NCBI GenBank assembly: GCA_035079385.1
Contig: JAVHKY010000013.1
Location: forward strand, 2,852,001-2,916,000
Source of the DNA: Aspidiotus rigidus
Taxonomy: Eukaryota; Arthropoda; Insecta; Hemiptera; Diaspididae
Length of the DNA stretch: 64,000 nt
Direction of reading: 5' to 3'
Part shown: piece by piece, positions 52,011-63,036 of the stretch
Numbering within the stretch: the stretch's first letter is position 1
Layout of the letters: each line of letters begins with the position of its first letter
Made by a program: the position numbers and the translations under genes
The notes under the pieces: generated by a model
What the model was told of the DNA's origin: nothing
What the model saw: the letters and a program-made list of their open reading frames with translations, nothing else
The model's database searches: none

Positions 52011-52050
52011 CTTATATACCGCCTCGCGCCTGCCTACAAGAATTCACTCC
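52011..52050 (+). promoter_or_regulatory. Candidate core promoter (TATA plus initiator)
   Basis: CTTATATACC at 52011-52020 is followed about 30 bp later by TTCACTCCAG, which resembles an arthropod initiator, and 14 bp after that by the ATG at 52058. The spacing suits a TATA-dependent start for the gene downstream. Motif evidence only. Confidence 0.35.
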
Positions 52051-52057
52051 AGTAATC

Positions 52058-52207
52058 ATGGTTAGAAATTTGTACGAAATTATTTCAGAAAATACATTAT
52101 TGCTGTCGGGCAGTCATTTTAGTTTGAATACTATTGTAATAAGTCCGCTTGACGTAAAGAACGCTGCAACAAAAACATTTCGTGTCAGGTGTCAATACAT
52201 GCCGTGA
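52058..52207 (+). CDS. Open frame of 49 codons directly upstream, possibly the frameshifted N-terminus of the orphan gene
   Basis: ATG GTT AGA opens a protein-like frame (MVRNLYEIISENTLLLSGSH onward) that ends at TGA 52205-52207. The next frame is open from 52182 and continues into the first exon of the orphan gene 17 codons before its own ATG. A one-base difference near 52181-52190 would join them. Either the gene starts at 52224 and this is separate, or the element or the assembly carries a frameshift here. Confidence 0.4.
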   Translation: MVRNLYEIISENTLLLSGSHFSLNTIVISPLDVKNAATKTFRVRCQYMP

Positions 52208-52223
52208 TTTTATATTTCTAAAC

Positions 52224-53822
52224 ATGTCCGATAAAGGTGGCGTTACAGGCTTTGTCGAAAAAATGATGCAATTGACCATGAACAGACAGGAGAATATCCC
52301 TGAACCAAATCTTAAAGCGCGAATATTTGCGGCAGTGCATTTTATTCTCTGTGAATGTTACTTTTGTCCTTTTTTAAGTGGTATTGTTGAAGATAGAGGG
52401 TGGCCTTGTGCTCGCCTCTTCCAAAAAGGAGAGGCGATATATACATTGGATGACAGAGAAATGCGAGTAACCATTTTGAATGATGCATCATTCTACTATT
52501 TATACGTTTATGTAAGTTCAATTCAGTTTCCCTTCATATTTTTTAACCATGTGAGAATAATTCAGTGACCTGTTCCATTTAGTTTCCACCGACCGAGACG
52601 TCGTATTTTATTCTCGATATAAGTGAACCTATGCTGCCTTTATTTGAATCTACGAATGAAAAAGATCAAGTCCCTGTACATGGTGAAGCGTTCGCGTTGG
52701 ATGTTTCAATACACCTCAACTTCGTGTGTACATTGAAGTCAAGAATTGGATCTGAAATTTTAAACAAAATGTACGTACTTGTGTCTATTCCGGCTTATTA
52801 TGTTTTATTGTACGTAAGATTTCTTGGTTTTATGTATCTTGTTATAATTTTTGAATGTAGAGGAAATTCAGTCATTCGTAAGAATGAATTTAGCATGGTA
52901 TTAATAAACTTCTCCATAAAGAATTCGAAGAAGCGTAAGGCAGCAGCATCTGAAGGGAAATCCTCAGACCAGGGTAAGAGTTTGTGAAATAATTGACCAG
53001 AAGAAGTAGATGAGAGGTATGAGATGAAGATTGGTAAATAATAGCAAATCTCAATGATAAAATTTCCGTAAGAGGTTACATTCGCAATGTAGAGAAGTGG
53101 CATTCATAAATGTCATTTTCCCTTGTGTGTTTCCAATAGTGCATGATTACGTTACCTACTACAATTGCATTATTAATATTATGATGATTACTCGACGTTA
53201 ATTTTCAGCTGTACGTGCTAAAATACCGTATGCTTACTCAAAAATTCGCGAACTGGTTCCCAATAATTGTAATATTGGTAGTAAATTGATGGGCTTAATT
53301 TTGTTTATCGCCCGTGATGCTTCTGCGTGCACGCTCGATACCGAAAGACATGAATGGCCAGTAGTCTTGGATTACTCTGATCATGTCACAGAATTGAGTT
53401 ACAATGGATACAAATACTTTTTCTCCCTACTCGAACATGAAACTAATTTTTACTTAACTGTCAGAGTAAGTTTTTCAGATATTCCTTTTTTTTTTTCATA
53501 TTATCTAATGACGACACCTAATCATCCTGAATTTATTAGAATCGATCTTCTATTCTCATTGCGGCAAAAAAAATTCCAAAAATTGTGTGTCCCACTTTCA
53601 CGGATTCTGACGTGAAAGTGGATAGCCTCAGAATATCGAGATTGGCTCGCTGGTTGAACCAGCTATTTCTGTCAGTGTAAGTATTTAGGTAGATATTCTT
53701 CTTAATGTTTATAGAATCTGTTGTCAATGCAATACATATTTTTCAGAATCGAGGAAGATATTAACCGTCTTAGGGGAAGTGTTGGAAGTTCGATTAGAAG
53801 CTCTACCTCATCGTTATGTTAA
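52224..53822 (+). CDS. Orphan six-exon gene inside the foldback element, about 352 aa, function unknown
   Basis: Exons: 52224-52511, 52583-52770, 52861-52973, 53209-53465, 53540-53676, 53747-53822. All five introns (71 to 235 bp) are GT-AG with strong donors (GTAAGT three times, GTACGT, GTAAGA), and the phases 0, 2, 1, 0, 2 agree throughout to a TAA. That is very unlikely by chance and suggests recent function. Exon 1 starts AAACATGTCC and gives MSDKGGVTGFVEKMMQ. Later pieces include WPCARLFQKGEAIYTLDDRE, a basic patch NSKKRKAAASEGK (possible nuclear signal) near residue 186, and YSKIRELVPNNCNIGSKLMG followed by LILFIARD. The last stretches faintly suggest an OB-fold, nucleic-acid-binding protein, but this is inference only. 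I recognise no family. There is no signal peptide and no membrane segment. The nearest AATAAA lies far downstream, near 54483. Confidence 0.65.
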
Positions 53823-54600
53823 TTTTTTTTAATACAGCTCAATAGATATACTGTTTCTTTTCTAATCCATCACGTATTTTCTCGATGTTCCTACGTACTT
53901 GCTCTACGGTCGCGCGCTTCTCTGGGAAACCAAATTGGTAGTTAGACATGACATTGTTTTAGGATCATCACTACTTGCGAAACCTTCCACAGTCTTGGAA
54001 TATCGTTATATTAATGCTGGTAAAAAAAAAAAAAAATTTACATGTTGATTTTTTAATCTAGGAAAACCTAAAGGTGTCAAAATTTGATGAAAATTTTTAA
54101 ATGATTGTGTTATCATTATTATTACCATCATCTTTTTTTATTTTGTTTTCCTTATTTACCTTCCATCACATTTCTGATGGGTTCTTCTCAAAATAAGAAT
54201 CGATGAAAAATTTCGACTAGATGAAAATTATTAATAGGCTCTTTTTTCCCAACCCGATACAAAATTTTTCTTCTAACGAACAAATGTTGCATAACCAATG
54301 TGATGATACAAGCTCTGAATTGTTTTTTGTGATCAATTTTTATTCGTATTAGTCATTTATTTCAGTCGTTCGTCTTATAGACTGATGGTCTTTGTATTGA
54401 TCGAATAAGTGAAAAAAATCGAAATTAATAGAGATGTCAAAATAGAAAACTGTCTATAAGAATGTGTTGAAAGAATTTATTAAATAAATTTGTAACATAT
54501 TACGTACTGTAAACGCAGTGTGTATCTAACATAGTATTTTGTTATTTTACATGTAGCTTAATTGTGTGACTTGGTGGAAGGGTTCACCTATGATATTTTT
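53823..54600. other. 3' flank of the orphan gene within the element
   Basis: AT-rich unique sequence with AATAAA near 54483. No further gene is seen. Confidence 0.45.
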
Positions 54601-55924
54601 AGAGTTAGAAATGAAGAAAAATGAAACAAAAAAAAGATACAAAAGTTTCAAAATTTTTTGAACTGGTGGAGATATTGAGGGTGAAAAATTTGATTTCCTC
54701 TCCATTCGGAAATCACGCGAATACTCCCTTTCATTGTCGAGAGGTGAAAAAAATGAAAAAATCATTCATTAATTTAGAGAGTCTAGTATGGAGAGGGAAG
54801 AAAAGTGAAATTGTTCATTATTTGCTATGGTAAACCTGAAAATAAACAGGATGAAAAAATGGAAGATTTTTAGGTTTTTTGAGAGGTGCAAAAATGGGGA
54901 AATCGTTCATTAATTTAAAGAAATTAGTAAGTACGCCAGCATATTGATGGTTGAAAGCTGGTGCAGAATTGTTTATCTTCATAGGACCTACGATAACTTT
55001 TTAGAGTTAAAAATAGAGAAAAATGATAGAAATTTGATACAAAACTTCTGAAATTTTTGAACTAGCAGAGATGAAAAAAAGAGTAAAATATTCAGGGAGG
55101 ATTTTTGACATTTTTTGGGTCATTTGAAATTGAAAGAAAAATGCTAGAAATTAGCACCTGCGCTTGACTGCGCTAGAACTTATAAGATTTTTTAAAATTC
55201 AATGAAAAATCAGAGAAATTAACCGCGAAATGAGAGAAATTACTCCCTGTGCTTCTTTTTTGAGATTTTCGAAATTAAAGGGAAAATCAGCGAAATTTCC
55301 TCCTAAATGAGAGAAATTACTCCCTTCGGAGATTTTTTAAATTCAATGAAAAATGAGAGAAATTAGTCCACTGCGCTAGAGGTTCACCTGCGTTGATTTT
55401 TTAAGGTTTAAAAAAGAAAAAAATGATGGAAATTTGATACAAAACTTCTGAATTTTTCAAACCTGTGGAGAAGAAAAATAGATTGGAATGACGAACGTTT
55501 GCTGTAAAAACAATCAAATATTCGGTGTAGAAAATTAGAGTATTTCTAGGATTTTTTAGGTTAGTTGAAATTGAAAGAAATTGACAGAAATTAGTCTCTG
55601 CGCTTGACTGCGCCAGAAGGAAAATTCTTACATTTCTCATATTTTAGGAGAGTTAGATTATAGCTCTCACGAGAGATATATATTTATGGTAAAAATATAG
55701 AATATTGATACAGAATTGATACAAAAAATCTGAAATTTTCGAACTAGCTTGGAAGAAAAATAGGGTGAATTGATTCATATTTAGCTTAAAAACAATCAAA
55801 TATTCACGATGAAAATTGAAGAGATTTCTAGGATTTTTAGAGAGGTTAAAAAATGAGTAAATTGTGCTCTATTTTAGAGAAATGAGGAAGTGCGCCAGAA
55901 GGAATATATCTTATCTACTGATAC
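54600..55924. repeat. Inner module of the right arm, several diverged copies of about 400 bp
   Basis: AAATTTGATACAAAACTTCTGA, GTGCGCTTGACTGCG(C/T)(C/T)AGA and GAGGTTAAAAAATGAG-type boxes recur near 54600, 55010, 55400 and 55700. The last copy (55600-55924) is the near-perfect inverse of 50430-50760 in the left arm, including TATAGCTCTCACGAGAGATA. The right arm thus holds more copies than the left. Confidence 0.75.
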
Positions 55925-57209
55925 CTTATTCTGAGGATAAAACGTAGTAATGACCAATAAGTTGATTTAACTATTGAATTGGAAAATAGCATATTTTACA
56001 CAGACAGGTTGCTGACACACCCACACAAACACACAATAAAATATAGGATTAAAAGGGTACGAACTAACAATTCTCTGCAGGTATCATGTTTAGATTTAAT
56101 TTTTACCTTTTTTGATTCACTCACGCAACCCATACTTAATTACTTATAATATCATTCAGTAGTAGACTCTATCTTTGTAGGCTGTTGAAATCTATATTTT
56201 GTTGTGTGTTTGTGTGAGTGTGTCAGCAGCCTGTATGTGTAAAATATGCTATTTTCCAATTCAATAGTTAAATCATTTCATTGGTCATTACTACGTTTTA
56301 TCCTCAGAATAAGGTATCATGTCCATTTTCACCTTTTAAAAAGCATATTTTACACATACAGGCTGCTGACACACTCACACAAGTACACAACAAAATATAA
56401 CTTTCAATAGCCTGCAACAATAGAGTCTACTACTGAACGATCTTATAAGTAAGTATGGGTTGCGTGAGTGAATCAAAAAGGGTAAAAATTGAATCTAAAC
56501 GTCATGATACCTGCAGAGAATTCTTAGTTCGTACCCTTTTAATCCTATATTTTATTGTGTGTTTGTGTGAGTGTGTCAGCAACCTGTCTGTGTAAAATGT
56601 GCTATTTAACGTTTCTCTCCACTTCGATAGTTAAATCTACCGTTTTTTCCCTTCAGAGTTTAAAAGGTATTATGTCCATTTTCACCTTTTAAAAAGCATA
56701 TTCTACACATACAGGCTGCTGACACACTCACACAGGCACACAACAAAATATGGGATTAAAAGGGTACAGTCTATTGTCATGATACCTGCAGAGAATTGTT
56801 AGGTCATAGGTACCCTTTCAATCCCATATTTTGTTGTGCGCTTGTGTGCGTGTGTCAGCAGCCTGTATGTGTAAAATATGCTGTTTAAAGGTGAAAATGG
56901 ATACCGTTTTATCTCCAGAATTGAAAAGGTATTATGTCCATTTTTTTTATCGCCTTTTCAACAGTTAATTTGATACATACAGCATGCTCACACACTCACA
57001 GAAGCACACAACAAAATATGGAGTTAAAAGGGTATAACTAAGAATTCTCTGCAGGTATCATGTTTAGATATTCAATTTTTACCTTTTTTGATTCACTCAG
57101 GCAACCCGTACTTACTTATGATATCATTCAGTAGTAGACTCTATTGTTGTAGGCTGTTGAAATCTATATTTTCTTATGTGTTTGTGTGAGTGTGTCAGCA
57201 GCTTGTATG
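55925..57209. repeat. Outer part of the right arm, eight alternating palindromic blocks
   Basis: Blocks with the ACAGGCTGCTGACACACTCA core alternate in orientation near 56000, 56195, 56345, 56545, 56700, 56825, 56980 and 57170. The segment 55925-56317 is itself an almost perfect palindrome (TTATTCTGAGGATAAAACGT mirrored by ACGTTTTATCCTCAGAATAA). The outermost 550 bp (about 56660-57209) mirror the left end of the element. Confidence 0.85.
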
Positions 57210-57235
57210 TATGAAATTATGCTTTTCAAAAGGAG

Positions 57236-57660
57236 AAAACGACGGCTTCTTTAACAAAGTTGAATGAGGAACGCAGGGAACCTGTTTTATGAGTCATATG
57301 AAATTTGGTATTGAGAATTCAAGGAAGCCTAGACCTAGATAAAGCTAGTATAAAGAAGGCCTGGACTTGTATAATTTTATACATACAGGCTGCTGACACA
57401 CATACACAAATACACAACAACTGTACATTAGGCGCGAAGCGAGTGAGACTGTACATTAAGCTACTAGCTGTCTAGGGTAAGTCTAGTACTGCACGTTAAG
57501 CTGCTCAGTTCGACCCAAATCTTGAGCTAGTGTAAATTTAGTATACTGTGCGTTACGCTACTTAGCTCCTAGGGCTCATGAAACATGTCGATGTATAGGC
57601 CTAGTGTAACTAGTAAAGGTGTAGTATAGCCCAGTGAACTGTATATCACTACACCAACTT
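57236..57660. repeat. Dispersed repeats beyond the foldback element
   Basis: Starts with GACGGCTTCTTTAACAAAGT and AACGCAGGGAACCTGTTTTA, then AAGCCTAGACCTAGATAAAG, matching 35335-35460. A partial copy of the foldback terminal block (CATACAGGCTGCTGACACAC) lies at 57383-57402. CTAGTATAA-family sequence follows to 57650. Confidence 0.7.
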
Positions 57661-58090
57661 GATGTTCAAACATGCCGCGCCATCTTATATTACTTTACCA
57701 CAACAAGTTATAGCTTTCTACAGCCTACAATAGTCGAGTTCACTACTAAATATTATTACAAGCAGCATGGGTTGCCTGAGGGAATCAGAACGGCTGATGA
57801 TTCAGTCTGAACATGACACCAGCATAACTGTCATACACTCCTAATACTTCAGCTGATTATTGCCCCAATAGTGTTCATCATATAAAACAGCAAATAAATG
57901 AAGTTGAATGCCTTATGTTTGTATGTAATTTTTTTGGTGGTAATAATACTTTCTAGTCTTGAAAGTACTTTCCACCCACCTTTTTCCTGTAAGATGTAGA
58001 AATTGCAATAAAGAATTAAGTGATGGAAGTATGTGGACATCTGATTTGATTCAAAGCTGAGCCTCAGGCACCATTTTCTGATGGCAGTGG
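57661..58090. other. Non-coding sequence
   Basis: No gene is recognised. Around 57720-57800 there are weak echoes of the foldback arm (AGCCTACAATAGTCGAGTTC, GGGTTGCCTGAGGGAATCAG), so the arm sequence has spread or been left behind here. Confidence 0.45.
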
Positions 58091-58094
58091 AAAA

Positions 58095-58345
58095 GGCAGG
58101 AAGGCTATAATGATCTACCTAAGCCGTCTGATGACAAACCTAGGAGGGCCGAGGGAATAAAATAGAAGGACGATGATGAGCACTGTATTATCAATACTCT
58201 AGTATAGTGCCCTAGTATGGGCCAACTCCACGAAGGTGGCCAGCCTACAGAAGCAAAGAGTCGCGCTAAAATGCGTTTGTGCCTACCACACTGTCTTGAC
58301 AGTCTGCAACCGCCTTCTTGCGTGAGTGTAAGCAACATTTCTGGC
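58095..58345 (+). pseudogene. R1-like reverse transcriptase C-terminal remnant
   Basis: The plus frame reads LSRLMTNLGGPRE, then TVLSILxYSALVWANS and QRVALKCVCAYHTVLT. This order (LMPNxGGP, then SVLLYGAPVWA, then QRRxLLRVxxAYRTVS) is the thumb and C-terminal part of R1-group reverse transcriptases. Stops interrupt it. It may derive from the same family as the fragment at 40145-41880, which lacks this part. Confidence 0.75.
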
Positions 58346-59480
58346 ATTGCAGTTTTCCTAAGCAACAAATCAGTGAGAAGAAGAGTAAAAAAGGAATGTG
58401 CCTTATCACAGTTTGCAAACAGAGGACTTAGCTTTCAACTTCATAAAAGAGGAGAAGCTTCAGTAGAAGAAGACTTGAAAATTTCAAGCTTTGACTTCTA
58501 TCAAGAGGAGCTCGCAGCTCACGTGGTGAGCTGCTCGGGGTTGCCTTCATTAACTTTGTTAATTGAGGCAAACAGGGAATCTGTTTTATGGGAGTCACTA
58601 GTGTGCATTGTTCCTATACAGCTTGAAATTTGTTCTTCAACACCTTGATGGTTTTTCCTCATCATCAATAATAAATAAACAAATAGAATATAAAAATAAT
58701 TATTTATTAAAAAATGAATAAATGAATGAATATACAAATAAAGAAATCTAGTATGCTGTAAATTAGGTCTAGTATACGTATAATGAAGGCTTTTTGAGAT
58801 CTCCCTCGCTTCGCTTGTTCGCTCTCCTTCTTGGTCTAGAATACAATATTTCAAGTTAACAGCCAAAATAGAACCTCCTATCACATATAGCTCAAGAGTG
58901 GAAATTTTTCCAAGTCCTTGATCACGACTAAGGGAAATTATACTAGGCCTATAATAAGTAGCCTGGAAAATGTCAAACCTTAGACTCCATTATACACCAG
59001 ACCTATAATAACTAGCCTAAAAATTTCAAACTTTAGCCTTTATTATACAAATTTTGAAATTTAGCGTTCGTTATACTAGGCTTGATATACAGTATAACTA
59101 GGCTCGGTACTAACTAGGCTCAATATATATCGCTCTCCTATCATATATAGCTCGGTGGTCGATGTATATAGCTTGAATGATAGCCCCATTGAATAAATAG
59201 ATATGCAATGCTGCGCACACCAATTGACCTAGCCCCTTCAATGATCCAGATATGCAACGCTTTGAACACCATAATAATCAAAACTTCCTTCTAAAGTATT
59301 TCAAGTTCCTCTCCTATCATATATATAGCTTGGAGATCGGAATTTTAAGAGGAAACCTTCTCCCTCCTATCAGATATAGTTCGAGGGTCGAAATTTCTCC
59401 AAGTCCTCTCATAATATATATTCCAAGTCCCCGTCCGATCTTATATAACTCGAGTTCTCCTGACATCACAACTCGATGAC
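58346..59480. repeat. Mixed dispersed repeats
   Basis: CTAGTATAA and CTAGGCTTGATATACAGTAT patches at 58740-59110, and CTATCATATATAGCTCG-family units at 58870-58920, 59130-59160, 59300-59340 and 59360-59460. Also a GGGAATCTGTTTTATGGG box near 58573 next to a TTAACTTTGTTAATT palindrome. No gene is supported. Confidence 0.6.
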
Positions 59481-61630
59481 GTCATATATTTTTTTCTCTC
59501 CCGCTTTATTGGTAAAAAAATTTATTTCAATTTTGGTGGAGTCCCCTTCCCGGAAAACTATTTACCTTCGAAAATTTTCAAGTTCCTAAATAGTTAGATT
59601 AGATAAAACTAAACCTTGATAACGTCAACTTAAGTCGAAATCCTCGTATTAACAAGTCGAAAATTTCCCATGTTATGAAGTGGGTCGGAGCTCCTACTCA
59701 TCACCGGAAGGCTAAGGTTTCCATTGAAAAATTTTACAAAAATTTGAAGTAAATCAAACCACCGCTTCCCGTTTGAACTACAATTTTTGAGCTGCTATAA
59801 GCAGAGACTCATCGGACAAAACTAATAATATTAGACTGGATTTTGATCTCAAAGTAACTTATCACAAGAACTCAAACAACGGACTGTTGAATTTAGTTAA
59901 TGTACGCAGGAGATGATGAGAATGTCGAAGCTATGGTAGGAATGACAAAAATCTGAAATACCTACTACTTGTTACAAAGTTTACAAAAAATCTCAATTTC
60001 TTTTCGAAATAATTATTAAAAATTCAACTCTGTCCATTATTATTAAAATCCCTTTTCAATATTATCACTATTTCAACACTTTTTTTTTTGTATCAATAGC
60101 AGATAAATTAATTCACTCATCTGACCCTGAGATAGAGTCTCATAGGTTTCAATTTCTCATAATAGGATGAATAACGAAGGTGAGCACATTTAACTCGAGG
60201 ACCAGCCTAAAAACTCTAAAATGACCTATTGAATAGAATCACAAAATTACACTAGGTATGAAGAAACATTTTGTAGCCAATCGAAATCTCTATTTTTTGC
60301 CTCAGTTCATTGGATTTTTTAATACGAGTATTATTATTTTTTAATTCGCGCTATTATTCTAAGGAGCCTTGGCCGTCAACAAACTAATTGTTGCCGTTGC
60401 CCAGGACGCACCACGTGGAGGCGGCTCCTATGCGTCCCGAGACACTAAAGATCCTAGTCCTACACTGAAGACAAAAAAAAAGGAATTCCCTATAGGGCTT
60501 TTCCACGTCGGCGCATTGCATACCTATTCCCCTGTATTCTTATCGAAATGGTAGTATTTGATAAAAGAACGAATTCTGTACGAAAGAACTAGGAAAGCTA
60601 CAAAATAACTTGAATTCGTTACGTTGAAGGTTTATTATCTTGATTATGTACGTGATGTTTTTAGTGGACGTTTTGTCTTGCAGTAATATCTCTCAAAAGT
60701 GTTGAACAGATACATAAAACAGGTTCTCTGCTCACCTCAATTATTTGACGGTATTCTAAAAATGAATAAAAACTAGTATCTTGGTATTACATCAGATAGT
60801 TCACAAGGACTCAATATCTGGAAAAGCAGCAGCTTGTAGGACAGATCTCCGTGCGTAAAATGGTTAATCTCTGCGTATAAATGAAATGTAGCCCAGGTAT
60901 ACTCACACAAATACGTAATTTATAATCCTCTCCTTAATGAAACTCAGAAACGTATTGCAAAGAAGAACCCCTATTGGTCGAAAATTAATTTTCCCGTCAT
61001 GTTACTCGCGCACCTCTCCGCTCTTTCCTAAATGTTTCCTCCGACTAAGTACTTTCAAGCACTTGTAAATAATTTATGTACGATACCCCTCTCTCTCCAA
61101 TACATACGCCTCACCCAATTCTACTCCTCCATCACCTAAAAAATAACACTTTGCCCATACTTAATATTGCCGTACTCATCTCCAATTAAATTCTGTAGGT
61201 ACCTATCAATATCTAATCTTTTCATTTTAAGATATAATATTTACCCATCTTGCAAATTACCTATTTCATTTTTTTAACTTGCATATAATCCCTACAGAGT
61301 GAATAGCCTTCAGCGTAGCTTCATTGCTCTTAAAAATACCTATAAATAAATAAAAAGAAGTTATGAGAATATGAACAAATTGTGTTCTTTTATAAGGTTT
61401 ATCCTTGGTTTATTACGAGCCATTTGAATTAATATCTAAAAGAACATAACAAAGACATAAATAGTAATTTTATTGAATTAGAATTAATTATACGAAAATT
61501 GTTCTCCTACAGGTTTTAAAATAAATGTAGCTTAAGAGAGATGAAAAAAAAAAAAGATTGAAAAGAATTTTTCTTTTTTAAGCGTTTTACCGTGAGACTT
61601 TTGTACATGTTGTAAAAATTTGATTAATCA
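59481..61630. other. Non-coding sequence
   Basis: No gene, RNA or ordered repeat is recognised. Open frames are short and lack coding signature. A TTTATT at about 61466, on the minus strand AATAAA, may serve the peptide gene that follows. Confidence 0.45.
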
Positions 61631-61633
61631 ACG

Positions 61634-61855
61634 TCAAGGAATATGACATTTGCATTGACCAAAGATAGCTCCCGGCTGCCTCGGATAAACACAAATAGGT
61701 ACATTTTTAGCTGGACATACAAATGATGCGCAGCCAGCAGTATTCATACAAATCCTCGGTATTGGTGACTGCGTTACTTGCTGTGCTGTTATCGATGTGA
61801 ATAAAAAGCACGAAACAAACAATGTGAAGAAGAAATTAGGAACGAACATCTTCAT
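61634..61855 (-). CDS. Small secreted cysteine-rich peptide, 73 aa precursor
   Basis: An intronless frame starts at ATG 61855 (context AAAATGAAGATG) and ends TGA 61634-61636. Residues 1-24 form a clear signal peptide with a hydrophobic core (FVPNFFFTLFVSCFLF) and a likely cut after SITA. The mature part of about 49 residues has six cysteines in the pattern C-x5-C-x4-C-x7-C-x12-C-x1-C, enough for three disulfide bonds. Small secreted peptides of this type in arthropods include antimicrobial, venom and protease-inhibitor peptides. The spacing is near, but not equal to, the C-x3-C...C-x-C of CS-alpha-beta defensins, so I do not assign a function. An upstream in-frame ATG (61903) is less likely as the start, since it would bury the signal. 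AATAAA lies about 165 nt after the stop. Confidence 0.7.
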   Translation of the reverse strand: MKMFVPNFFFTLFVSCFLFTSITAQQVTQSPIPRICMNTAGCASFVCPAKNVPICVYPRQPGAIFGQCKCHIP

Positions 61856-61903
61856 TTTTATGATTAATACAATATGTTGAGAACAGATCAACTTAAGAGA
61901 CAA

Positions 61904-62700
61904 GCACGAAATGACTCAAAAGAATTATGAAAGTAAGTTTCAAGTCAATTTTGTTTTTCACTCCACAATTACAATTGAAAAAAAAAAAAAAAAATAGTCA
62001 ACCAAAGTATGAAGCACGTATAAAGAAATAGTTGTCAAAACCCTTTTATGTTTTGTAATTTCCTGAATAAAAACTATTTACATGCATACGTACGAGAAAC
62101 TCGATAAGAAAAACAGATATTATACTTGTTGACCACAGCTATATCTTCGTTCAAGTGCTTGCAATAATACGTAAACTACCTACCTATTTTGTAAATTTAT
62201 ACAAGCGTTATCTTCAATAAACCTGATACTTGTAACATAAGAAGAAAATTCTTAGAATTTTGAATACTTACATTAATTTTTTTTCTCGATTATCGTTAAA
62301 ATACTGACGTCATATAGCAGTATAATTTCTTCACAATTTTTTCAGTTTATGCGTCAAAAATGTTGACGTCAAGATATTCATCACATAAAATCCTTTTACA
62401 TCAACTGATTTTGTCAAGGTAAATGCGACCAATACGTTGAATTAATGTGAATTAAGTAGACTACATTACTGTTGAATGATGATCTCTGTGTACCATTGCA
62501 ATGTTCCCTCCTAATTTTGATGTTAAAAAAAAAAAATCGATTACACTTACAAAAACTTTTACTCTCAAAAAACAGTAGGCCAGAGAACCATGGGATTTTG
62601 AAAGTATTTTTGAACGCTGAATTTGATGGTCACCATTTTCAATGATCTTCATTTCTCATTATTTTTTCTAACCTCACTTCCTATGTTTCTTTTTCTTCAA
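61904..62700. other. Non-coding sequence upstream of the peptide gene
   Basis: AT-rich, with an A run near 61980-61994. No TATA box with convincing spacing was found on the minus strand. Confidence 0.4.
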
Positions 62701-62861
62701 TTTTATTTTAGAACAAGTCTAATATTCTGAAAGACTGTAGATTCGAGTCATCGTGAAACGAATCAATAAATTTAAAATCTCCAAATGTCCGGAGCCAGGC
62801 CCGTCTTTTTCATACCCAGATTCTAAAAACTCGGATTTCATATGGGTCAATGGGTACGTAC

Positions 62862-62933
62862 CTTGGTACATGAAGATTTTTTCCGGAAGTTCCATCAGTG
62901 AGTAGCCGCACACGAATGCTCCACCGTCGATAT
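62862..62933 (-). CDS. Candidate isolated internal exon, about 24 codons
   Basis: On the minus strand an acceptor-like CCTATTTCAAG precedes a protein-like stretch (DIDGGAFVCGYSLMELPEKI, FMYQ) that ends at a strong donor CCAAG then GTACGTAC. The surrounding frame stays open from 63036 to 62719. No partner exon is visible and no family recognised, so this is tentative. Confidence 0.25.
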
Positions 62934-63036
62934 CATCTTGAAATAGGCTTCTTCTAATCATGGATAAAAAGTTGCAAAAGGAGAAATCTGAACAATCAAG
63001 AGGAACCATGAAATTAAAGAAGAGTAGACGTTCCAT

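Larger units (their letters stand above)
49893..57209. mobile_element. 7.3-kb foldback element with palindromic arms and an internal multi-exon gene
   Basis: The outer ends are CATACAGGCTGCTAACACAC on the left and, on the opposite strand, CATACAAGCTGCTGACACAC on the right, each flanked by TA (49891-49892 and 57210-57211). The arms match almost base for base for about 550 bp from each end. After a block of extra palindromes in the right arm they match again (50430-50990 against 55370-55924). The core 51400-54600 is not repeated and holds a plus-strand six-exon gene. No recognisable transposase, polymerase or integrase is present. The architecture resembles foldback elements such as Drosophila FB, which can carry unrelated genes, but the gene here is unknown to me. 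Confidence 0.8.

Noticed and set aside
49893..57209. Parvovirus-type genome with hairpin ends
   Set aside because: The size and palindromic ends are suggestive, but the core gene is multi-exonic and shows no helicase or replication-initiator motif.
58217..58648. 143-codon plus-strand frame as a gene
   Set aside because: It overlaps, in another frame, the R1-like C-terminal remnant and has no independent support.
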